Shown here: in pieces, positions 58,101 through 64,000 of the stretch
Layout of the letters: every line of letters starts with the position of its first letter
How positions within the stretch are numbered: position 1 is the stretch's first letter
Source: Bactericera cockerelli
Taxonomy: Eukaryota > Arthropoda > Insecta > Hemiptera > Triozidae
DNA: 64,000 nt
Assembly (NCBI GenBank): GCA_024516035.1
Contig: CM044958.1
Span: 1,977,566-2,041,565, forward strand
Reading direction: 5' to 3'
Notes under the pieces: model-generated
The model's input: the letters and a program-made list of their open reading frames with translations, nothing else
Told to the model about the DNA's origin: nothing
Databases searched by the model: none
Made by a program: the position numbers and the translations under genes

Positions 58101-59377
58101 CTTGGACCCAATCCTTTTACTGTCGTCTCATGAGAATAATAATAATGAATAAATAATTCCGTGTCCGTGAGATAGGTATTGATAATCACGGTGGTGAGAA
58201 GATTATATGGAAGCCCAGATCCAATGTCTTTGTAAATTTCCTAGGACCTAGGACCCTATCCTTCTACTATAGTCTCATGAACAGGAAACAATTTTGTGGC
58301 GAGTGTGGCTTCGCGAGTTCCTTTGTTACCCAATAGACGTTTCAACCAAACAAACCATTCTGTGTCTTAGCGATTTCTTCTGAATCCCATTCCTCCTATT
58401 GTCGTCTCATCAGAATAAATGATTCTGCGGCTTTTGAACCCATTACTGTTTCAGTTGGAATTGATTGATATAAGATGGATTTGAAAGGAGCATTCGATTT
58501 CTAATTAAACAATCGAGTCGTTAAATTTTATGATGTGGGTAATTGGGTATGCAGAATTGAATGAATTGCTTGGTTACATACATAGGTAATGGGAGAATAC
58601 ATATATTTGTGCAATTGTATAGCTCAGTGGTTAAGTACTCGCTTGCCATGCGAAAGGTCCCGGGTTCGAAGCCCCGCGTTGACAAAAATTAGTATTCAAA
58701 ATTTGGTTACGGATACCTTCCGGTGCGCTCGTGTTAACCCAGCACCTAATTCGGAAGTATTGCGTCACTTCTCGCCCATCAGACGGGAGGCACAATACGG
58801 GATGGGCAGACTACAACACAGACCACAAGCGTCTACCGTAGCTCCTGTTTCATGGCTACGAAATAAAAAAGGCTGTGAAACACTCATCTCTTTTTTTAAA
58901 TACTTTCACTTCTTTATATTTTTAAAAATACCATGATAATTCAAATGTTTTCGATATAGATATTTAACAAGTTTGAACTTCTGAAGTGCTAACCGGTAAA
59001 CAAACATTTTTTGGGATTGAATATGAACCAATCTATGGAATAGTATGAAATTTCCTTGCATATTTCAGAATTGTGTACGTGGTAAATACTAATAGTGGTA
59101 ACACTGAAAAAAGTATAAGCTTATTATAGTGACTTTATTGTAATAATGGTTATCATCTATTTCATCTTCCAGTTCTTAAAAACATCCCAAGAGTACCTGT
59201 CGAGATGGCCACTCCAGTTTCCTTACTAATGATGCTATGCTATTCATTGAATTATCTTATAGCGAGCCCTCAATTACAAACTAGTAAAGTCCTAGGTATT
59301 CAGGAAGTGAGTATAAATAATGAAATAAGATCCACTTCAACAATAACATGAATAAAGAACAAGAAAAAGGTTTGAAG

Positions 59378-59410
<33 letters not shown>

Positions 59411-61956
59411 ATAATAATAACACTCTTTAGTGGAAGGTAACCCACCAGGCAGGTTAATGCTCAAAGCATTTTCTACCACCTAACCCTCAAAGTCTTATTA
59501 TTAAGTAGTCACAAACTCAATTAATGGGAAAAATCCATGCACTGGGTGGGACTCAAACCAACGGATCCCTACGCTATTTGAATTACAAGACTAGCGCGTT
59601 AACCACTTGAAGAGTAGTCCAAATAGCCTAATGCTCAAAGCATTTTATAAAACCTAAACCTCAGATTTTAATATCATGTGGTCAGAAACTCAATTTAATG
59701 AGTAAAAATTGGGATTCAAATATGCCACCTGGATTAGCAGACTAGCGCGTTAACCACTTGACTACCAGTGCACTTTTAACATCCAGACTTTCATCACTTT
59801 TCACGCGATCATTAAACCGATTGTATGATTAAACTTGAACCCCCTCAGACTCATTAGCAACAAATGAAACTCGAAGCAATAAAATTACCCATTAAAGAGA
59901 TGTTAAACAAAAACAACCCCACAGTCATTATCACTGATAGTCATTATCAACGATAATTGTGATTGCTACGGACGAGTGAAGAGAAAAGTAAGAGTGAACC
60001 AGGTAATAATGTGTGACAAATATTCTCCGACAGTGTCGACGTTGTGGAGTTAATCAGTCATGCAGATGATGTTGAAATGTCACGTTGAACGTCAATACTG
60101 ATCTTTAAATGTAAGCAAATAATAATATCGCCTTACTTATACTGCCCGTTTAGGACTATTAGAAACATTACACAGTACCAATATACTACCAAATAAAGAT
60201 AGTGCCAATGTACCAAAAAATACTCATCTAAAAATAAAGCTGTACTAGACTTTCATGGTCATAGGGTACTAAATTTCGGTTCTCTGTACATTGGATATCT
60301 CAGAACAGACAGATATGGCTTTTGGTTATCTAAATTCTCAAAATCTCCCACAATTCCTTTGATTTTTGGTGCACCCGGAAAACAGGAACACGGAGAATCG
60401 ATTTAGTAGGTACCAGGAAGGTAACGCAATTTTTTTTTTATTAAAGTAAATTGATGGTGGGTCACATCTAAATAGAGGTCGGTGTGATAATTGGTGCTTC
60501 TCTTATGAACTCCAACCAGTCTATAAAAATAAAATTGATGGTGAGTTAATTGAACCAAAAGTATAGCGCTCCTGATCTGAACCCATAGACTCCCAGACCC
60601 CTGCAGTCACCAACTATCTAATTATACCCTTGGCCGGCCTGGATCTAAAGTCACCTCCATTAAATAATTACTCACAGGTCCGAAGTTGAGGTTTGCAGGG
60701 ACGTCTTCAAAGGGCAGCACACGCCCGGCACAAACAGACTCTTGAAACACAGGGACTGTCTCAGGTGCTGAAGTTGAGGAGCAGCTGGGGACAGTTACTG
60801 AGGTCGTCGCAGAACCCATCCGTCCCATCAGGGGTGGTGCAAGTCTTGCCCCCACCCGCCTGGTCCGATAGGGTGACTTTTCCACTGACCAAGGGACGGA
60901 CGATGGGCGCGATTTTGTCGGTGACATTCCGACCCAGAACGTTTTTGCTGATGGTGTAGATTGCCTGAGGGATCTCTTCTTTGGCTTTCACCTGGAAAAC
61001 AAAAACGATATGTTTAATTTTTATCTCGAGATTCTAAGAAGAAATCTTGAAATTGGGCTTAGAAGTAAGAATCACTGTGACTTACCGGAGGGTGGGGTTG
61101 AATTATTCAATCTCTGTTACAGGACCGACGCTAATGTCGATGGCGGTGTCGATGCGAGAAATGTGAGAAACTGACGTAATCATAATAATAAAAAAATAAA
61201 AATATTTCAAAATATTTAGAACATTGTTATAATTTCTACCAACCACCTAATATTTTCAAATAATGGCTCACACAAAAACAAATTAATATTCCCAAGTTAA
61301 CACCTAAACTCCTAGTAGTAGAAAAAAAATCCAAAGCCAGCGTCGATGGCATGTTGAATACACCGGTCCCTTCAGACACCGAAATTAAGCGACATCCAGC
61401 AGGTTAGACTGATGGGAGACCATTCAAATTCTAATTTCGTGACGCTGGCTTTTCCGCCCACTCAGGCTGGTGAGTCAATGTGAGTAGCAGTTGTGAGTTT
61501 CCTGCGAATGGAGGTAAACCCCCGTCGTGATATGACATGGCAGTTGAAAGCGACGTTAACCCACTTAAAAAAAAAAAATCCAGTGGAAAGTTTCTCTATC
61601 TGAAAGCAAAATCCCGCACCTGCTCATCGTGTTGTCACTCCTGTCCGAGTTGGCAGAGCGGGTGTAGTTGACCAGATATCGCCCCACCGTGTTGATGGCA
61701 CCGAGCGTTTCCGAGATAGTGGCGATGGCGTTCGGAGAGAAGTGGCGCGCCTCATCTTGCGACGATTGGGAGTATCCTTGACCGTGTTGAGGATACTCTT
61801 GCTGGGAAGAATATACTTGCTGTGTTTGCGGATACTCTTGTTGGCGTGAATACTCTTGCTGCGATTGAGATGGGGTGTAGCGTTGGTAGTCCTGCCCACT
61901 TTGAGATGGTCTTGAGTGATGCGACCAGATGAATTGATCTTCGTTTTCGTAGTATT
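41474..61956 (-). CDS. Clip-domain trypsin-like serine protease, 5' end missing from window
   Basis: Eight exons in transcript order (61956-61620, 60991-60676, 57404-57227, 56697-56505, 54878-54785, 52471-52288, 50884-50745, 41629-41474) cover about 532 residues plus stop. The visible order is a Gln/Tyr/Ser-rich region, a helical-looking segment, a clip domain (starting [11 protein letters not shown], ending VPGVCCP), a His/Thr/Pro linker, then a full S1 domain. Activation is expected at KFR|VVGG. The triad is intact: His in AAHC, Asp in YNDIAV, Ser in GDSGGP. Asp six residues before Ser predicts cleavage after Lys/Arg. The clip shape suggests the CLIPD group, which is a judgement from memory of the family. 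The first two exons contain three one-base C losses that break the frame; see findings. The first exon here starts in phase 1, so a signal-peptide exon lies upstream. A weak ATTAAA lies at 41354-41359. Confidence 0.87.
41808..41942 (-). repeat. Thr-tRNA-like SINE copy
   Basis: Reversed head CTTGATTGATAAGGCAGCGG and ACTTGTAACCTGG with body AGTTTGAGTAGTTGTGATAT; it lies in the last intron of the protease gene. Confidence 0.78.
42078..42232 (+). repeat. Thr-tRNA-like SINE copy, full length
   Basis: CCGACCTCAGTAACTTGATC, GGTGGACTTGTAACC, GGTGGTTCAAGTTCC, then GGATTTAGTCAAACGAG and CACAAATATGATAAC. This is the clearest copy of the family. Confidence 0.82.
42240..43340. other. Intronic sequence without recognised features
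   Basis: Apart from an ACAACAACA-rich tract near 42600-42690 I see nothing to annotate. Confidence 0.45.
43645..44423 (-). mobile_element. Transposon with GGGC termini and internal 45-bp minisatellite, copy 2
   Basis: It is the 779-bp inverted relative of the element at 28345, with the same ends (GGGCGATTACGAACTCCACC and its partner). Flanks are CTTTGGTG (43637) and CTTGGGTG (44424). The uninterrupted site survives in the sister repeat at about 47267 as GATAGCTTGGGTGAGGGGC, which confirms the boundaries. Confidence 0.9.
43855..44245 (-). repeat. 45-bp minisatellite inside transposon copy 2
   Basis: Eight to nine units of the same sequence as at 28546, giving a 129-residue repeated open frame. 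The two copies differ in unit number. Confidence 0.92.
44477..46610. mobile_element. Non-autonomous hAT-like transposon, 2134 bp
   Basis: Ends are CAGTGGCGGCTC and GAGCCGCCACTG, with GTGAAGACA-type words just inside both. The exact 8-base duplication GCCTGCGC flanks it (44469-44476 and 46611-46618). The inside is AT-rich with a poly-T at 46079-46108. I found no hAT transposase; a 62-residue reverse frame at 44763-44951 is unidentified. Confidence 0.85.
47267..47381. repeat. Long palindrome
   Basis: From TTGGGTGAGGGGCTTAGG to CCTAAGCCCCTCACCCAA the two arms of about 53 bases pair almost perfectly around CGCTACGC. Transcripts or single strands could form a strong hairpin. Confidence 0.9.
47503..47518 (+). 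promoter_or_regulatory. Orphan histone-mRNA-type 3' stem-loop
   Basis: GGCCCTTTTCAGGGCC, preceded by AAAAC and followed by ACCAAC, matches the metazoan histone 3' stem-loop: a six-base stem, a TTTC loop and an ACCA flank. No histone coding sequence lies upstream within the repeat, so function is unlikely or unknown. Confidence 0.7.
48110..50740 (-). repeat. 36-bp minisatellite made of an exon end plus splice donor
   Basis: On the gene strand each unit near the exon reads GATGCTTGTCAG|GTAAGTAG then AAGAGATGAAAAGGGG. The first 12 bases equal the end of the adjacent protease exon (codons D-A-C-Q), followed by a donor site. Units further away read CAAGTAAGTAG with AAGTGGCATTCTTGT. Roughly 65-70 units are present. 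The part at 48960-49990 is ragged with many short deletions. Confidence 0.92.
50745..50884 (-). CDS. Protease gene exon ending in KDACQ
   Basis: TTTCCAG opens it and CAG|GTGAGT closes it in phase 0. It encodes [18 protein letters not shown], then [15 protein letters not shown]. The Asp of DACQ is the base of the trypsin specificity pocket. Its 3' end is the source of the long tandem array next to it. Confidence 0.93.
51350..52240 (+). repeat. tRNA-derived SINE (CAAGTGGTTAACGCGC family) split by an RTE fragment
   Basis: GTCAAGTGGTTAACGCGCTA, GTTAGTTCGAATCTCACC and TTTTTGACCACATAATAAG lie before the insertion; TTTTGAGGGTTACACGG and ACCTCGCCTGGTGG lie after it. Confidence 0.82.
51469..52151 (+). 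mobile_element. 5'-truncated RTE-type non-LTR retrotransposon
   Basis: An intact 213-residue frame (51477-52118) is the end of a reverse transcriptase: [57 protein letters not shown]. It ends shortly before an (AAG)n tail. AATAAGC at both edges (51462-51468 and 52152-52158) looks like the target duplication. The N-terminal endonuclease and most of the RT are missing. Confidence 0.88.
52288..52471 (-). CDS. Protease gene exon with catalytic Asp
   Basis: TTCCACAG opens it in phase 0 and GTGAGT closes it in phase 1. It encodes [14 protein letters not shown], then LPLCLPP, then [12 protein letters not shown], all in standard S1 order. Confidence 0.93.
52488..52560 (+). repeat. tRNA-like sequence, probable SINE head
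   Basis: GTCGAAGTGGTTAAGGCGCT and CGTGGGTTCGAATCTCAGCC are A- and B-box-like, but the acceptor stem does not pair, so no tRNA is called. Confidence 0.5.
53050..53370 (+). repeat. tRNA-headed SINE sharing the 5S-SINE core, full length
   Basis: GCCTCCATGGCGTAATGGTT and TTGAGTTCGACTCCCAG form the head. The core has TCTGGGTGAGGTTAATGTGG and GAATGGAGGGTAAAACCCCC, nearly identical to the 5S family, before its own tail (TGTAAGGGTTTC). Confidence 0.83.
53375..54515. other. Intronic sequence without recognised features
   Basis: This AT-rich stretch has no exon, RNA gene or repeat that I can support; small open frames near 54073-54424 show no motif. Confidence 0.45.
54515..54745 (-). repeat. Dispersed repeat, copy B
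   Basis: The reverse strand matches 18850-19045. The segment GCCAGACTGCTGGTCTAC and variants of CTCCCTGTTTATAG is repeated three times at its end. Confidence 0.75.
54785..54878 (-). CDS. Protease gene exon, segment after the catalytic His
   Basis: CTTCAG opens it and GAG|GTGAGA closes it in phase 0. It encodes [19 protein letters not shown] and then a short acidic stretch ending YRVEE, the usual V.LG..D segment of S1 proteases. Confidence 0.9.
54965..55158 (-). repeat. tRNA-derived SINE (GACATGACAAG family)
   Basis: Reversed: CTCGGTAGCTCAGTGGTAG, GGGTTCGAAACCCAGCCAGG, ACATGACAAG. Confidence 0.78.
55205..55385 (-). repeat. tRNA-derived SINE (GTCACCGTGGC family)
   Basis: Reversed: TAGTCACCGTGGCCGCGTG, TGTGACCTGGGTTC, then TGGATGTTATGTGATCCACT and the TGAGGACAAAAGAGTAGC tail. 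Confidence 0.75.
55685..55870 (-). repeat. tRNA-derived SINE (GTCACCGTGGC family)
   Basis: Second reversed copy with the ATACCTCGTGAGGATAAATG tail; its head is shortened and runs into another SINE fragment. Confidence 0.65.
55865..56000 (-). repeat. Gly-tRNA-like SINE fragment
   Basis: Reversed: AACCAAATT side, ATACCTTCGGATGGTCTC, GACCCAGGATCTAAATGGGA, TCTCGCCCTTCTG. Confidence 0.68.
55985..56265 (-). repeat. Dispersed repeat, second copy of the 35310 family
   Basis: It matches 35310-35540 in reverse and has a duplicated internal part (GTGTGTCATGCGCACAAT and GTATGTGTCATGCGCACAAT). Confidence 0.75.
56305..56410 (+). repeat. tRNA-derived SINE (GTCACCGTGGC family)
   Basis: GTCACCGTGGCAGAGTGAGT, GCGCGCTAGGCATTGTACGC and GGGTTCGATTCC form the head; a poly-T follows. 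A 5S-SINE scrap (CGCTTTCAACTGCATGGTCA) lies directly before it. Confidence 0.7.
56505..56697 (-). CDS. Protease gene exon with activation site and catalytic His
   Basis: CTTCCAG opens it and GTGAGT closes it in phase 2. It reads [15 protein letters not shown], then WPWMAAIF, then [17 protein letters not shown]. Cleavage between Arg and VVGG would activate the zymogen. The Cys before the site is the one that normally ties the clip and catalytic chains together. Confidence 0.92.
57227..57404 (-). CDS. Protease gene linker exon
   Basis: ATTCCAG opens it in phase 0 and GTAAGT closes it in phase 1. It encodes a low-complexity linker between the clip and protease domains, including a five-His run ([17 protein letters not shown]) encoded by CAC repeats. 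The linker sits before the activation site and is probably extended and disordered. Confidence 0.82.
57880..58460 (-). repeat. Dispersed repeat with internal tandem units
   Basis: Words TCGTCTCATGAGAAT, GGACCCAATAGAC and TCTGCGGC recur two to four times. The part 58150-58250 is about 85 percent like the reverse of 38745-38850 by eye. Confidence 0.6.
58608..58890 (+). repeat. Gly-tRNA-like SINE, full length
   Basis: TAGCTCAGTGGTTAAGTACT, CGCTTGCCATGCGAAAGG and CCCGGGTTCGAAGCCCCG resemble tRNA-Gly(GCC). The body GATACCTTCCGGTGCGCTCG and tail GGCTGTGAAACACTCATC follow. Confidence 0.85.
59420..59775 (-). repeat. Two tandem SINE copies (CAAGTGGTTAACGCGC family)
   Basis: The first copy spans 59420-59625 and the second 59630-59775; both contain reversed CTAGCGCGTTAACCACTTGA and TTTTA(C/T)(C/A)A(C/A)CTAA body words. 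A poly-A of about 30 bases precedes them. Confidence 0.78.
60166..60675. other. Intronic sequence without recognised features
   Basis: Nothing can be annotated here apart from a SINE scrap at its left edge (GCCTTACTTATACTGCCCG). Confidence 0.45.
60676..60991 (-). CDS. Protease gene exon with clip domain, two apparent frameshifts
   Basis: CCAG|GTGAAAG opens the exon and CCT|GTGAGT closes it. It reads [20 protein letters not shown], then the clip start [19 protein letters not shown]. The frame then meets TGA near 60761; [18 protein letters not shown] follows in the next frame, and [12 protein letters not shown] in the third. One extra C at each of two C runs (near 60765 and 60712) would make the exon 318 nt, phase 0 to phase 0, with a normal clip domain. 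Confidence 0.8.
61333..61577 (+). repeat. 5S-derived SINE with many one-base deletions
   Basis: It is of the same long subfamily as the copy at 669, but about a dozen positions have lost one base, mostly in runs (for example GGAGGTAAACCCCC for GGAGGGTAAAACCCCC, and GCAGTTGTG for GCAGGTTTGTG). Confidence 0.85.
61620..61956 (-). CDS. Protease gene, first visible exon (Gln/Tyr-rich region)
   Basis: The acceptor TTTCCAG and donor CAG|GTGCGG bound it. The open frame has repeated QQEY motifs (SQQEYS, QQEYPQ) and then [16 protein letters not shown]. The exon is 337 nt. It starts needing two bases to fill a codon, and one extra base near its end is needed to meet the phase-0 start of the next exon. 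The likely site is GACAAC near 61631, where CC may have been read as C. Confidence 0.75.
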
Positions 61957-62234
61957 CTGGAAATGAACAATGAATACTTCATGAATAATAAATGGAAAGG
62001 TTATGAAATCTTATATTCTGTCATTAGACTATTAAATGTTTTGTAACCACGGGCAATGGAAAATGTTTCTACTAGTTTACAATCTTAAAATGGGTAAAAT
62101 AAATTAACCTTATTCTAGAGCATTTTCTTAATCCCATCTTCATTTGTGATCTGTATTTCAACTTTCCTTTACCGAAATAACTTTGACTCCTTCTGATGAG
62201 TGAGAAGAGACAATCTCCCATTTAGATTTTCCTC

Positions 62235-62490
62235 ATATCGCGCGATTAGCTCATATCGAGTGGTTAAGCACTACCTTGCATTCCGGATGGTCCTGGGTTT
62301 GATCCCCCGTGCCGACCAAATTTTGTATTCTTAATTTGGTTACAATTGTTTGTAAGGGATACCTTCCGGTGCGCTTGTGTTGACCCAGTAACTAAATGGG
62401 AAATAATGTGTCACTTCTTGCCCATCAGAGAGGAGGCATACTACGGGATGGGCAGGCTACCACACAGACCAGAAGCGTCTACCGTAAAAA
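62235..62490 (+). repeat. Gly-tRNA-like SINE
   Basis: GAGTGGTTAAGCACTACC and GGTCCTGGGTTTGATCCC form the head. TTGTAAGGGATACCTTCCGG and CGGGATGGGCAGGCTACC lie in the body. Confidence 0.78.
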
Positions 62491-62784
62491 AAATCTTCTT
62501 CTCTGAGCGTTTTCAATTTAGTAGGGATTGGCTCTTTCTATGGGTGCGTATGAAACAAACTTGGCTCATGAAAGAAATAAAAAAAATATGAAGAAAGCCC
62601 AACCCAAATTTATATCCATTGTCAGTATGATTTTGTAAACTACTGATTTGAATATGAATGTGGATCAAACTTAACAGAAGTTTGATGTTGTTTCTTTTCT
62701 CTTCATGTGTTTATTAGATCTACGAAAGCCAGTACTTAGCAGTCAGAAGTTTTTCAATGAATCCTCAGCAGTATATATTTTTTT

Positions 62785-63058
62785 AAATTGGGTTCAACGT
62801 CGCTTTCAACTACATGGTCATATAATGACGGGGGCTTTACCCTCCATTTGCTGGAAACTCACAAACCTGCTACTCAAATTATCCTCACTAAGCCTGAGTA
62901 GGGCCGAAAATAGCCAGCATCACGAGGGTTCGAAAGAATGGTCATTCATTCAATGCCTAACCTTGCTGGACGTTGCTTACCTACAGTGACAGAACGAGAA
63001 CTTGTGTATTCAACGTGCCATCGCATCGACGCGACGCGACGGGACGCTGGGCTTCAGT
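62785..63058 (-). repeat. 5S-derived SINE, diverged full length
   Basis: The core (GACGGGGGCTTTACCCTCCA reversed) and head (reverse of CTTGCTGGACGTTGCTTACC) are present, with a local GACGC-type duplication at the 5' end. Confidence 0.75.
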
Positions 63059-63206
63059 AGGATTAAATTAATATTTGAATTGTACTTATTACCAACATTG
63101 TTCATTGTTCATCCCACAGCTTTCTTTCAACTTTAAATTAAACTACGTATAAACTGTCTGAATTTTTAAACAGGTTGGTGATTTCTTTATATGTGCATAT
63201 GTATAA

Positions 63207-63456
63207 CTAGCGGGCTGTCGCCCGCTTTGCGGGCCGAGGCATGGTCGTGAAAGCAAAAAGTCCTTTTTCGCCAATGGCAGGTGTTGTAGTGGGAATTTCG
63301 AAAAATCCCGTCTTATTGCACATCTAGACTATAAGACAAAGCTACCTACCAAATTTCAGCTTCCTAGGACTTACGGTTTGGGCTGTAGAGCGATGATCAG
63401 TCAGTGGTCAGTGGTCAGTGGTCAGTGGTCAGTGAGTGTCTTTGACATTTATATAC
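63207..63456 (-). mobile_element. Helitron-like element interrupted at its 5' side
   Basis: On the reverse strand it matches 21268-21491, with the same hairpin (63220-63234) and CTAG end. Its TC end is cut by the foldback element that starts at 63457. GTCAGTG is repeated four times inside. Confidence 0.82.
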
Positions 63457-64000
63457 AGGGTGTCCCACCAAACTTGGACACCTCAAATTACTCGGCCCCT
63501 GAAAGAGTTTTTGAAAAATAAAAAAATCTAGGGTACATGTGCTAATGATGCGGTTTCAGTCATGAATTTTTTTTTATACAGGGTGGTTCAAAAGTCAGAA
63601 ATTGAGGTGTTAACTTTCGATTTTTAAATGGATCGACCTGAATTTTATTTGATAATTTTACTTCTAAATAGTTATTGAGTACTTTTTTAAACAAAAATAT
63701 TACATACAGGGTGGTTTATTTTCGACCAATTTTTTTTCTAAATCCTGAATAACTCAAGTTCGTTTAATTTTTTCGATAACAAGAATAGAATGTGTTTGTG
63801 TAATGAATACACGCACTTTTAATTGGCATCACAAATTTTTATACAGGGTGGTTCACAAGTGAAATAATTACTTGATTTTTTTTAAAACTGAGTTTTTTTG
63901 ATTTTTTATTTAGGATTAATAATTCTCGTCTAATTTTACACGTTTTTCGTTAGTCATATCGAAAAACAAAACTAAAGTGTTGTACGGGGTGAGACATATT
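63457..64000 (+). mobile_element. Foldback element, left arm only (runs off window)
   Basis: CAGGGTGTCCCACCAAACTT and the following 540 bases match the left arm of the element at 33558 closely. It was inserted at a TA within the Helitron-like element. Confidence 0.9.

Noticed and set aside
58608..58680. tRNA-Gly-like sequence as a tRNA gene
   Set aside because: The acceptor stem does not pair and the sequence continues into a SINE body shared with other copies.
61957..64000. Signal-peptide exon of the protease gene within the window
   Set aside because: No reverse-strand frame with Met, hydrophobic core and a phase-1 donor was found; it is probably beyond the window end.

Overview
This window is nuclear DNA of an animal, almost certainly an insect. 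It has GT-AG spliced genes, clip-domain serine-protease genes of the arthropod type, a eukaryotic tRNA-Ser with an extra arm, and dense AT-rich non-coding DNA packed with SINEs, foldback elements, Helitron-like ends and minisatellites. The order is not certain; a hemipteroid insect is only a guess.

Two multi-exon genes account for nearly all real coding sequence, and they converge. On the + strand, seven exons between 20696 and 38417 encode a complete, in-frame 603-residue secreted clip-domain serine protease homolog. It has a signal peptide, a six-cysteine clip domain, a long acidic and Lys/Thr-rich linker, and a protease-like domain whose catalytic His is replaced by Thr. On the - strand, eight exons between 61956 and 41474 encode a clip-domain trypsin-like protease with an intact His/Asp/Ser triad, an R|VVGG activation site and the Asp that sets trypsin specificity. 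Its 5' end (signal peptide) lies beyond the window. Two of its exons carry three apparent one-base C losses, and a neighbouring SINE carries many similar losses, so local consensus error is the likeliest cause. A catalytic clip protease next to an inactive homolog suggests a shared extracellular proteolytic cascade, but that is inference.

Layout: 1-5 kb holds SINEs; 5.3-7.9 kb a 20-bp minisatellite; 8-15 kb SINEs, a palindromic foldback element, a purine-rich tract and a tRNA-Ser(UGA) gene; 15.8-17.5 kb an RLE-type non-LTR retroelement with the inverted structure expected from twin priming; 17.8-18.4 kb a 30-bp minisatellite. From 20.7 to 38.4 kb lies the homolog gene, whose 11-kb first intron contains SINEs and a transposon with a 45-bp internal minisatellite, and whose third intron contains a 1.66-kb foldback element. 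From 38.6 to 41 kb are decayed copies of the homolog's last exon. From 41.5 to 62 kb lies the protease gene. Its 9.1-kb last intron holds nested transposons inserted into a palindromic repeat, an orphan histone-type stem-loop, and a 2.6-kb minisatellite whose unit repeats the adjacent exon end and splice donor. The window ends in another Helitron-like piece interrupted by another foldback element.

The SINEs fall into two groups: one has a 5S-rRNA-derived head, and several have tRNA-like heads. At least one tRNA-headed family shares its central core with the 5S-headed family. Most open reading frames in the window are minisatellite or transposon artefacts.
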